A stretch of DNA of 23,815 nt, from contig QEOQ01000487.1 of assembly GCA_010279815.1 (NCBI GenBank), positions 216,209-240,023 on the forward strand, read 5' to 3'. Shown here one piece after another: positions 10,791 through 21,384 of the stretch. The notes beneath the pieces were generated by a model, which saw only the letters and a program-made list of their open reading frames with translations, made no database searches and was not told the origin of the DNA. The translations under genes were made by a program, and so were the position numbers. The first letter of the stretch is position 1. Each line of letters opens with the position of its first letter. This DNA is from Brachionus plicatilis. Lineage: Eukaryota > Rotifera > Eurotatoria > Ploima > Brachionidae.

Positions 10791-12737
10791 ATTTTTCTTT
10801 TGAAATTTAATAATTTCATTAAAAATCAGCATAATTTTTTTTTAGAAAATATCAACTTCAGAACATTGCTTATTTTGACACAATTCACTCGAATTTTAGA
10901 TAAAAAATTAATCGTAAGACATTTTATTCTAATTGTTTTATTTTGATTTTCTACAGTTATTTATTTTTTTAAATAATTGAATTTTTGAATTCTTCGATGA
11001 AAAAAATTTTTTTTAAATTTTCTATCATCTTAACGCTCATTATTTTCACTTTAATCTATCAAGAAATCAATTTAATATTTTTTTTTATAATTTGCCTATG
11101 GAATTTGAAAAATGGTATTCAAAAATTTATGAATATAAATTTTTTAAGATATCTATATAGTTAAATAAATTTTTCAATAAGATTTACATAATAAAAGATT
11201 TTTTTATTTTAATGAAGGATAAATTATAAGGGTTTTATTAAAGATGTAAGGCTACGAAATTAATTTTTTTAGTGATTTCACTCTAAGTAATAAATTTTAT
11301 TAAAAAATGAGTATTATTAATCTAAGATATATTATTTATTTTAATTCTATTTTATTTAAAAAATAAAAAATTATTTAAATTGATTCAAAAAAATTAATTA
11401 AAAAATTATTATAATTGGTAAAAATTAATTTGTTTCCCTCGAGCAGTTCCAAAGTTTGCTAATAAACGGCTAAAAATATTCGATTTTACGCATTAAATTC
11501 ATAATCATGTCTCAAGAGGCACTTGAATAAAAGACTTAAAAAACCAAATTAGTTAATGTAATTGGCATTATAATTAAGAATCTTTTGATAATTATTGATA
11601 ATTGAAGTATTTTGATATTCTGAATAAGATGATTATTACTTAAATTATCAAAGATATATCGTACAAATATTCTGCAGTAGACAAATTTTAAAAACTGTCA
11701 ATAATTTGGAATTTTTTAATTCCTTTAAATAATTTTATTTAATTAAAAAAAAGAAATTATTATCTTTTTGAAAACTAAAATCTCATTTTTAAATATTGAG
11801 ATTTTTTTTTTTAAATTTCAAATTAATTTAGAATAAAAAAATATTATAGTAGTAGTAAAAATAATCTAAAAATAACTAAACTATTTGTGCTATCTACTTT
11901 ATGAGCTTTCAATATTGAGTATTCATTTGAAATTTTTGTCTTTAATTAATGAATAGGATTTTATTTTACGTGATTAAATCATCCTTTGTCCTAGTGAGGT
12001 CTATTGAATGTTTTGAATTAAGTACTAGTTTATTTTCAATTAAATCTCAAAGATAGTCAATGAATACAATAAAAATTTAAAATATATAAGAAATAGTTCC
12101 TAATTTAAAAAAAATATCCTAAACGACTTTGAAAAGTCATTTGTGTAAGAATTTCTTCCATATAGCTAGCTTATAACTGATAATTTGAACTTTATAATTA
12201 AATTTTTTGTAATTTTAAATGACTTAAATAATGTTAAATTTTTATACAATTAATTATACATTTTAGACAACATTTTTATTAAATTATCAATTTTTACTTT
12301 TTTATAAATTTTATCATATGCCTTTTTTTAACCAATGATAATAATAATACTTGAAACATAAATAGCTAAAAAAATAATTTGTCAGAATAATCTCAATCAT
12401 TTCTTTAAGAATTTAACCTTTAATGGTTTTCTCTCGAGAAAGATTAATTTGGAAATATCTGAAAGTTCGACAAAATCATAGAAATTGGCTATGACTCGTT
12501 TTTAAGGAATATACGTAGAAGAGATACTGAATCGAAACGGGAAAAGAAGAAAAGTTGTTTTTTTTAATCTACCAAGTAATTTTTGTAAAGAATGCAAAAC
12601 AGCTTTGATTTATATTTATTTTTTTTTTTATTTCGAAATTCCAAATAATATAATTAAGTCTAAAAAAAGTTTAAAAAGTAATTATCTTTTTAAAATTTAA
12701 GTGTAAAAATTTATTTATTTTCATTAAATTAAATGTT

Positions 12738-13080
12738 CTGTTCCACAGGGATCTATTTTAGGACCTCTTTTTTTAAAAATAGAGTAATTCAGCTCTGTTT
12801 TCAAATTATTAAGATAACTTATTATCTTTAATATCTTTGTATAAATCAGTTAGAAATAATTGAATTATTTGGTAAGTGTATCAAGTCAAGCATATGAAGT
12901 AGTTCTTTAGATAAATGCATAAAAATTTCTAATTAGAACTTTTTTTGATTATTCCTTATTTTCAAATGAATGTCCGGAAAATTCAAACTTAAATCTAGAA
13001 CAAGATAGGGCACCTAAGTTCATTTATAAAAGTAAAGTCACGATAGTAAAGAATTTGGTGAATTTTATGAAAACCTTTAC
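12738..13080 (+). mobile_element. decayed LINE (non-LTR) reverse-transcriptase fragment
   Basis: Translation from 12739 gives SVPQGSILGPLFL, the very conserved motif of non-LTR retrotransposon reverse transcriptases (usually GVPQGSILGPLLFL). It is followed within two codons by a stop. Downstream, in shifting frames, there is FSSVFKLL, then MNVRKIQT near 12967 (like the N-x-x-KT motif after the catalytic DD) and VKNLVNFM near 13050 (like the YLGV motif). The order and spacing fit one element on the plus strand, broken by stops and frameshifts. No intact open frame remains. The first motif is strong; the later ones are weak. Confidence 0.6.
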
Positions 13081-13173
13081 ATAAGTTTTTATGCATTTAA
13101 ATGTCTTTTTATTTTAGATATATTGTAAAGATAAAGTTATTGATTTAATTCCCTTAAGATTAAATTTTAAAAA

Positions 13174-13243
13174 AGCTATGTAATCTGTTATCTAATCATT
13201 GTAATGTAGCTATGTAATCTGTTATATAATTCTAATCTGTTAT
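13174..13243. repeat. short direct repeats (TAATCTGTTAT)
   Basis: AGCTATGTAATCTGTTAT occurs exactly at 13174-13191 and again at 13208-13225, a 34-bp offset. A third partial copy, TAATCTGTTAT, lies at 13233-13243. It is a small local duplication with no known role. Confidence 0.75.
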
Positions 13244-15016
13244 CTTTTGTTATGATGGCTTTAAATTCCAATAATTTTATTTTTCAATATTTCAAATTTT
13301 TATTTTTCAAGTAAAATTTATTTTTATTCTTCTTCACTTAAGCATTTTCAGTGGCTCTCGTATATTTCGATTAATTATGGGTTAGCAAAATTTTAATAAA
13401 CTTTTTGATTGAAGCTTTTATTTATTTATATAATAATAAATTTGAAAGTATTGATTTTAAGTAAAAGAAAGTCATATATTTTTATCAAACAAAAAATTGT
13501 CTTTAAATATTATCCTGGCGCAATTCTGAAAATTGGGTATAATCCGATTTTTTCATTCTATATCTGGTTTTTAAGCGGGTCTTTAGGATCTATAATTTAA
13601 AAAATTTATCCCATTATCTTTTAAAAATATTTAAGATAGTTAATCGAACTGAATAATTATAATAGCTGCTTCACTGGACAAAACATTTATTCTCGATATG
13701 ATATTGTTAGATGATTTTTCAATAATGACGTTACCAAACCAACGATTAATCAAAAACTCATATTTTAAGGATTTAAAAAGTTCAAAGATTTAAATTAAAA
13801 ATTTAAATAATTTTAAAAAAAAAACTTTTTTTGCATTTGAAATCAGAATGAGCGATGATAAATCAGTGACATGATTCAAATTTATTATACAAAAATTCAA
13901 CACCATTGAGCTACTAATAATTAGCAAATTCATATTATTTTTTTTTAAATTAATTCAATACGCTCTATTAGGTATCATTTTTAAATAAAATATACATTAC
14001 TAATATCTTCTGTTTAATTTCTGATTAAAATTTTTTAATTAGTATTTTATTCTATAAAATTGATGATTTATTTGGTAAAATTTCAATTGTTGAAATTTAC
14101 AAAATTATTTATTGACAATTTAAATGTCAAAATAAAAAAATAATTAACTTGTGAATAATGATAAATGAAACTCAATTTCTAAAATTACTTTCGAAATTGA
14201 AGACTTTCAGCCAGAAAATTTTTGAATTATGAGTAAAATGTTAATTGAAAATATTCATTAAAAAATATAAATTTCAAATTAGAAAATAAATTTTTAAGTC
14301 AATTTTATAAAGCTTGTCTTAAATTTTTTCTAGCACCTGAAATGTTCTTCTTAGTTTTGTGTTTATTTTTCTTTTTAATTTTTTTCTTTCTATCAGGAAG
14401 CCTTGACTCGACAAAGATAAAAAAAAATGAATAAAATTTTTTTATTTAAATTAAATTTCTTCCTGAATTTGTGTTATTAAAGTTTGACAATCAAACAAAA
14501 CTGAAATATGTTTTATTAAGATTGATTAGTTTAGAACAACAAAAGAAATTAATTATGGATTTCCAGGCATTGAATAAATTAAATCGTTGCTTCTATTGAT
14601 TTTATGAGTGAAAATTTTACAAATAAAAGATTATATTTATTTAAATTTTTTTTCGCTTAATAAAAAAAATAATTTGTTTGATTTACTAAATATTGTTTGC
14701 TCTAGAATGAGCTTAAAAAATTAGATTTGCATGCAAATTTTTCCAAATCGCTATCAAAACATCTAATGAGACTAAAAATAAAATATGATAATAATTTTAA
14801 GTTCTATCAAAATTGATTTATTTTCCTCTATCTATTTTTCTAATTACTAAAAACGGCTTCAATAACCAAAAACAAAACTTTTTATCAAAAAATTATTTTT
14901 TTGCTTCAAAGGAAACTATGTAAAATTCTTATTTTGAGTATTTTCTCTGATACAATTTAAGATGAATAATCGATATGAAAATTTCCCAACTGATTAAAAC
15001 TTTTAAATAATCAAAA

Positions 15017-18000
15017 ATGACTTTTCTGAAAGTATGTATCCTCGGCCTTGTGATCAGACTGTCACTTGGCATGAAACAAGTGACCAATTTGACTGTGGGC
15101 TTTGTCTATTGCGAGCCCGACGAGCTCAGAAGAGTCGAGCAAATTATTGACGATTTGAATGATGAAATAATTAGCATGAATTCCAAATCGAGGATTTCTA
15201 TGTCTCTAAAAGCCCAAAGACTCAAATCAAACGACAACACCATTTCTGTATCTTTGTCTGTTTGCCAAAATCTGATAAAAAATTCCGTATATGCCGTAGT
15301 GGTCGGCAAAAGCGACTGTCTAGCAGACCAAGGCGAATATTTGAACTCAAACATTGACAATGACTTTGTCAGCACTCTGTCAGCAGTAGCATTCACTTGC
15401 GCTTATTATCAGATTCCAATCATAGACTTGTATAGTAGAGATGCAGTTTATACAGATTTTGTAAAAATTTGATAAATTTTAAATGTTTTTTTTTTTAAAC
15501 AAATTTTTTTAAGAGCATATTTAGCACTTTTGTTCGAATGTCTCCTGCCTACTTTCACCAAGCGAGCATTTGGCTTGAGCTTTTGAAAAAATTCGAATGG
15601 AAATCAGTCAATTTAATTCACAGCAGTGACAATGAAGGAAAAATGATCGCCTCTAAATTTCATTATTTAGCCGATCATTATGAAATAAAAGTAATTTAAA
15701 AATAAAAAAAAATTATTTTATTTTTAAAAATGTTAGGTCTTAAGCGAAATTGAGTATACGCCCAGTAAAATTAAATACAATGATGTTGTTAAGAATCTAA
15801 TCGAGTCGAATTCAAGGGTCTTTCTGTTACAAGCAGAGTAGGTGACAAAAATAAATTTTTGAATTTAATTAAATTTTATTTTAGACCCAATGACGCATTG
15901 AAAATTCTTAAACAAGCCCAAGAAAATGATCTACTGTCCGAAGGAAATGTTTGGATAGCTAATGATCGAATTTTTGACCATAAGTCTTTTCCGGAATTTG
16001 CAAATGGTAATGGAAGTTTTTTTTCTCACCAACTTTAAATTATATGCACAAGGTCTTTTGATGCCCGAGTACGTGGAAGAGCTGGACATTGTTTATTATG
16101 CTTTTTCGCTGGTAAAAAAAGCCTATGAAAGCTTGTATACTTATCAGATTAAACCACCACCTAATGATTGCAACGAAAATGGTTTAAATTGGGAATTGGG
16201 AAAAAAAATATATGAGTATTGATCAATTTTATTTTTATTAAATTTTTTTATTATCTTTTTAAATTTAGAGAAATCATTTTCAATCATCATCAATTTGATG
16301 ATAAAAAAATAGAATTCGATGATGATGGTGATCGAATATCGACCAAATTTAACATTTTAAATTTTGTCAATAGAAAACAAACAAAAGTTGGAGAGATAAC
16401 ATCGGATTCAAATAAATTTTATTTAAATTTAAATGAATCCGATATAATTTGGCCTGGCTTTACTAGCCAAAAACCGGATGGAACCAAATGGTCATCAAAA
16501 TTTCGAATAGTTGTAATTGAAGAAAAGCCGTTTGTTTTCAAAATTCCAAAGCCCAGCTCAAAAAAATGCTCCCAAGTTCTGAACAATTCATTTGAATGCC
16601 CTTGGTCTTATAGTAAAATTAGAATTTATTTTTATAATTTTTTTTGTGTTTCTTATCATTTTTTAAAGAAAATAAATTCAAACTATACTGTTGTTATGGT
16701 TATTGTATTGATTTGATAAGAAAAATATCAGAGTCTCTGAATTTTCAGTACGAGCTTTATCTTGTTCCAGACAGCCTTTACGGCGACTTGGTAAGCTTAA
16801 TTTTTATTTAGAAACCTAGACCAAAAAAAAATAAAAATAACAGAATTCAGATAAACAATGGAATGGGTTGATGGGAGAATTAGTCAATGACCAAGCTGAT
16901 TTAATTCTTGCACCATTTACCATAAACCCTGAACGGGCTCAATATGTCGATTTTACAAAGCCATTCAAATACCAGGGAATAACAATTTTGGTCAAAAGAG
17001 TAACAACTTATTTTTTTCTAATTAAGAAATAAATATTTTAAATTTTTTATTTTTTTTTAAACTATAGAAAGAAAGCGATTCAAGCTTGGTGTCTTTTTTG
17101 CAGCCCTTTGAAGATGGTCTATGGATTATTATTTTACTGTCAGTTCACGTGGTCGCCCTAGTTTTGTATCTACTAGATCGATTTAGTCCTTTTGGAAAAT
17201 TCAAGCTATCCAAAACAGAAAATACAGAAGAGGACGCATTGAACTTGTCACGCGCCATTTGGTTTACTTGGGGTGTCATGCTTAATTCCGGTATTGGTGA
17301 AGGAACTCCGCGCAGCTTTAGTGCTAGGGTTCTCGGAATGGTATGGGCCGGATTTACCATGATAATGTTGGCCTCCTACACTGCCAATTTGGCCGCCTTT
17401 CTGGTCTTGGATCGACCTGAAGCAAGCATCACTGGAATCAATGATGCTAGAGTAAATAAGAAAAAAAAAAATTTTTTTTTTAAATTTTTTTCAAAGTTAA
17501 GAAATCCATCGGAAAATTTTAGCTATGCTTCTGTTAAGGGAAGCGCTGTTGAGCGCTATTTTAAACGTCAAGTTGAGCTTAGTACTATGTATAGAACAAT
17601 GGAGAATAAAAATTATGAAACTGCCGAGCAAGCTATAGAAGACTTGAAAAACGAGTAGAATTCAAATTTTAATTTTGAATTTTAGACTTAATAAATTTTT
17701 ATTAGTAAAATACAAGCTTTTATATGGGACTCAGCTCGTTTGGAGTATGAAGCGCGCAAATCATGCGATTTTATTACGACTGGTGAGCTTTTTGGTCGTT
17801 CCAGCTATGCACTGGCTCTCAAAAAGGGAAATCCATGGCTGCCTAAAATTTCATTGAACATTCTTGGTCTACACGAGAATGGTTTTATTGAAGATTTGGA
17901 CAAAGAATGGATTTTGCTTAATAACACATCATGTCAAGAAAAGGACTCTTCACCAAGCACTTTGGGACTTACAAACATGGCAGGTATGATGTGTAAAAAA

Positions 18001-20308
18001 TGGCATGTTCATTTTTAATACAGTGGAGATTTCATAACAGTATTTTACGAAAAATTACGTAAAATACCGTAAATTAACCAAATTTTACCACATTTTACGT
18101 AAATTAACGCAAATCCGAAAAGTGAAAAAGAAGTATTTTTCGAAAAATTACGTAAATTTTCAGGATTTTGAGAAAATTTTGGTAAAATTTGGTAAAATTA
18201 GAAATGCCCAATTCAAAATTCAAAATGTTTTGAAAAAATGTCTTTTTTTTCCAAAAATCGAGAACATTTTTTTGACCAATTTATGAAAAATGAAACTGTT
18301 TTCAATTTTCGATTTTTGGAAAAAAAAGACATTTTTCAAAACATTTTGAATTTTGAATTGGGCATTTCTAATTTTACCAAATTTTACCAAAATTTTCTCA
18401 AAATCCTGAAAATTTACGTAATTTTTCGAAAAATACTTCTTTTTCACTTTTCGGATTTGCGTTAATTTACGTAAAATGTGGTAAAATTTGGTTAATTTAC
18501 GGTATTTTACGTAATTTTTCGTAAAATACTGTTATCAAATCACCACTGTAGCTCTAATTTCTGATTTAATTTTGCTTAATGATTTTATTTTTATAAATAA
18601 ATAACATTAGAGTGGCTCTATTGACACATAATGTGTCAATAAAATTGGAATATTGACAAATTATGTTTTAAAAAAAATCATATCGACACAATAAAAAAAA
18701 ATGTTGAATTATATTACATAGATATATTTTTAACACAAATTAATAACAAAAAATTTCATTTTAAACCTAATTTAAGTATAATGTAACAAAAAAATATGGC
18801 AGCTTTTTTCATTTAGATTTTTTTTTCATTTTTGTCTCATTAAGTCCAAAGAAAGGTTCTAATTCTGTTGAATCAAATGAAATCAAATAATTTGCTTGGA
18901 AATTGATTTAGATTAAAGGCTAAATATCATTTGTACTTCTAATTTGTTTTTAAAATTTTTAAATTAAAATATTAGATTTTTTCTATTTTGGTGCATTTAA
19001 GTTTACGAAAGTCAAAAAATAACAAGACTAGTTTAAAATATTACTTATAAAATATACTAACTTTAGTTAGCTTTGAATAGCGATAGGATTTTTTAGCAAT
19101 AGGCGACGAATAAAATTCTCAAATCAAATTTTTTAAAAATTCAATATTTGAATATTCAGGTATAAAATTTTGATGATACAAGATTGATGGTTCCAAAATT
19201 TATTTTTATTCAAAAAAGAAATAAAGAACAATTTTTATTAGTGACTTATTTTTATTTATATTTTTATTAGTATATTATTAGTATCACTTCGATAACATTA
19301 TTCTATTTGATGATATTGATAGATACCAAAATTTAAGATTTAGCTCAATTTTCTTTTTAGAAAATATCTATAAAAAAAAACAAAAAAAGGTGCTTTGGTC
19401 TTTTTTTTTCAACTTATTTTGGCTTTTGTTCTAAAAATTATAGTTTGCCAAAATTACTAAATAGTGAAATTTTAATTTGATTTTTAAAATAAAATAGAAG
19501 TATTTTTCCTAGGCATTAACTGAGTTTGTATCTATAATAAACTTATTTACAGCTTGTGGTTAAGTTAGTACTCTACGTGTTCCATTTTGGATCAATTTCA
19601 GTCCAGAAAAAAATGGTTTTCAAATGTCCACTCTTTAGTTTTTCTATTTCGCTTTTTGGAAAAATTGAATTCAGTTATGGCATTATCGTGGTTACTTTCA
19701 TCTTGATTGTCATCAGATTCAATTCATTATGATTTCTAGATAGGTTATTTTTTATTTCAATCATTTCTTGTCAAGAAATATAAATAGAGAATTGAGTATT
19801 TAGAAAATAAAAAATAAAAAATAAATAAAAATTGTTTAGGAAAATAACAAAAATAATTTTTTGGTTCTGTATTTTTAGTGATGTAATCAGATATTGAGAT
19901 AAACAAAGAATAAATTAGCAAAAAAAATTAAAAAAAATATTTAAATTTTTTTTAAAATTATAAGGTGTTTTTATTTTGGTTGCCGGCGGAATCATATTCG
20001 GCATATTTGTAATAATAATCGAGATTACCTACAAGAACCTAAAGGACAAAAAAGTTCGTCAGCATGACATATCTCGGAACGCGTTTGCTACATGGAGAAA
20101 AAATGTGGAAAAAAGAAAGCTTCGGGCAACCCAAGGATCAGTTGCAGAAGCCAGACAATCGAGAGATGGATTTTTGAAGATTCCTTTGAAAAAAAATCCC
20201 ATCAATAATTTAATGGTAAAAAGTGGAGAAAAAAAATATGCAGTCAATGTTAATGCAGCAAACAATTTGTCAAAAAAATTAGTTAAAACACCTGAAATTA
20301 TAGACTAG
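15017..20308 (+). CDS. GRIN1: NMDA-type glutamate receptor subunit GluN1 (12 exons)
   Basis: Obligatory glycine-binding subunit of the NMDA receptor, a Ca2+-permeable postsynaptic channel. Exons: 15017-15460, 15514-15690, 15737-15837, 15885-16006, 16053-16215, 16269-16612, 16669-16790, 16844-16999, 17068-17451, 17497-17654, 17706-17983, 19965-20308; every phase matches. The product is 930 residues (human GluN1 about 938). It has a signal peptide (1-18), a divergent amino-terminal domain, and an LBD with CCYGYC and conserved cysteines. Ligand residues are Pro515, Thr517, Arg522 and Asp732. M1 is near 562-579. The M2 pore loop [12 protein letters not shown] carries the Mg2+/Ca2+ site Asn616. 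M3 has SYTANLAAF at 646-654, and M4 is [20 protein letters not shown]. The cytoplasmic tail keeps the WRKN/KRK C0 calmodulin-type region but is short and ends EIID, with no classical PDZ ligand. Ala688 replaces a usual serine. Ten introns are 45-68 bp; the last is 1,981 bp. Confidence 0.95.
18021..18548. mobile_element. foldback MITE with Tc1/mariner-like ends
   Basis: A 528-bp near-perfect palindrome in the last GluN1 intron. The left arm (18021-18261) and right arm (18309-18548) are reverse complements with very few mismatches, around a loop of about 47 bp. The ends are CAGTGGAGATTTCATAACAG and the complement of CTGTTATCAAATCACCACTG, flanked by TA at 18019-18020 and 18549-18550. TA target duplication and a CAGT terminus are typical of Tc1/mariner elements, so this is best read as a non-autonomous derivative. 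It codes for nothing; the two 75-codon open frames on opposite strands are mirror images caused by the palindrome. High arm identity suggests recent insertion or gene conversion between the arms. Confidence 0.9.
18619..18641. repeat. 23-bp palindrome
   Basis: TATTGACACAT, one A, then ATGTGTCAATA: perfect 11-bp arms, 70 bp after the MITE, within the GluN1 intron. It could be a hairpin, a dimeric protein site or part of another element end. No function can be assigned. Confidence 0.6.
19598..19723 (-). pseudogene. possible transposase N-terminal fragment in GluN1 intron
   Basis: Local composition is less A/T-rich than the rest of the intron. The minus strand is open for 41 codons and encodes an acidic stretch ([13 protein letters not shown]) followed by a basic and aromatic one ([16 protein letters not shown]), then TGA. 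A frame shift continues as EIDPKWNT. Acidic-then-basic N-termini with tryptophans are seen in some DNA transposases such as piggyBac-like proteins, but there is no catalytic motif. The plus strand here is also open (19541-19731) with a hydrophobic segment, so strand and identity are uncertain. Confidence 0.3.
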
Positions 20309-20322
20309 ATTTTTTTTGTTTA

Positions 20323-20328
20323 AATAAA
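20323..20328 (+). terminator. GluN1 poly(A) signal (AATAAA)
   Basis: A canonical AATAAA begins 15 bases after the GluN1 stop codon, which implies a very short 3' UTR. Confidence 0.5.
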
Positions 20329-20351
20329 TTGCTAATTCTAAATTTGAAAGC

Positions 20352-20357
20352 TTTATT
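20352..20357 (-). terminator. IFT20 poly(A) signal (AATAAA)
   Basis: On the minus strand, AATAAA lies about 39 bases after the IFT20 stop codon. Cleavage 10-30 bases beyond it would bring the transcript end into the GluN1 3' region. Confidence 0.5.
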
Positions 20358-20395
20358 AGTAAAAAAATGAATCAAAGTGTTTACATCTTAATGCT

Positions 20396-21384
20396 TCAAT
20401 AATTATGGGAAGTAAATTGCTGAATAAATTCCAATTGTTCAGATTCTTTTTTGACTAAAGAATCATGCTGATTACTCAATCGTTCCAATTCCATTTTGCG
20501 CTCAACATACAAAGCCTTCAGCTGCATGACTTGACCCTCGGCTTGCTTCTGCATTGACTTGGTCGCGTTTCTAGATCCAATTGCCTAATGAAATAATAAT
20601 AAATTTAAACCTAAATATCAATTCATTTTTCTAAATACCTTCATTTTTTCTTTTTCGACTAGTTTCGATATTTCGTCAAATTTTTCAGAAAAATATTGAA
20701 CTATCTTTTGAAATTCCAGTATTCCTTTGGATAAAAATTTTGATTAAAAAATTTCGGGACTGACTTTTCAAAAATATGAACCTCTGCTCCTCAAATTTAC
20801 CTGAAATGTTTGTCTAGTTTAAAATAAAAAAAATTGGACCATAAGTTAACTCTAAATTTTTTTTTACAAAATTATATAAAATTCAAAACAAAAAAATAAC
20901 AACAAATTTAACTCATTATTTTTTAATTTTTTAATAACATTTTTCATTTGCTTTAAATTTTTATACTGCTTATTAAATTCCAAATAAAAAAGTTCATATT
21001 CATGTCCACAAGAATCTCTAAATGATCAATTATTTGAATTTTTTCTGTCCAAATTAAACATTTTTACCTAAAAAAATGAGAAGATTTGTGATAAATTTTA
21101 ATTTTTTTTCAAAAGTATTCACAATAATTTACTAAAACTAAAATTAGAGTTAATCTAAGGAAACAATGTTCTTTTTATTAGCTAGGTAAAAAATCCATCT
21201 AAATTTGGTGAACAGGGGTTCGTCATTTTTTTGAAGTTTTAAAACTAGTTGAATTACTGTCGACAAAATCCTTGCACTCATCTTTGAGCTCTGTTGTTTG
21301 CTGTGCACTTTCGGGGTCCAAGAGACGTATTTTGTTCAAGTCATCCAAGTAGAGACCAGCATTGGATAAGGCTTCTTCTGCCAT
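20396..21384 (-). CDS. IFT20: intraflagellar transport protein IFT20 (3 exons)
   Basis: Small coiled-coil subunit of the IFT-B complex, which carries cargo into cilia and in vertebrates also shuttles membrane proteins from the Golgi. Exons in gene order: 21384-21258, 20724-20639, 20584-20396, with phases 1 and 0, giving 133 residues (human 132). Exon 1 encodes [20 protein letters not shown] and [20 protein letters not shown], nearly matching human MAKDILGEAGLHFDELNKLR. The first junction restores [14 protein letters not shown] (human VDKIGQFQKIVGGL). Exon 2 ends EKMK and exon 3 begins AIGSRN, as in human EKMKAIGARN. The rest is heptad-rich coiled coil ending QLEFIQQF. Intron 1 (533 bp) holds nothing recognised; intron 2 is 54 bp. 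No start is long enough for a usual gene finder because the exons are small. Confidence 0.93.

Larger units (their letters stand above)
10791..15016. other. long AT-rich intergenic region with transposon debris
   Basis: More than 4 kb between MRPS6 and the GluN1 start. Most of it is A/T-rich with dense stops. Exceptions are the LINE-like fragment at 12738-13080, short direct repeats near 13174-13243, and two short open runs on the minus strand (13789-13640 and 14446-14305) that match no family I know. The GluN1 promoter and 5' UTR should lie at its right end. Confidence 0.6.

Noticed and set aside
13409..13600. 63-codon plus-strand open frame
   Set aside because: Ile/Lys/Phe-rich translation with no recognisable motif; expected by chance in this much A/T-rich DNA.
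13640..13789. 49-codon minus-strand open run (contains EFLINRWFGNVIIEKSS)
   Set aside because: Looks mildly coding but has no start, no clear splice sites and no family; runs of this length are expected by chance here.
18220..18465. Two 75-codon open frames on opposite strands
   Set aside because: Mirror images of each other produced by the MITE palindrome, not genes.
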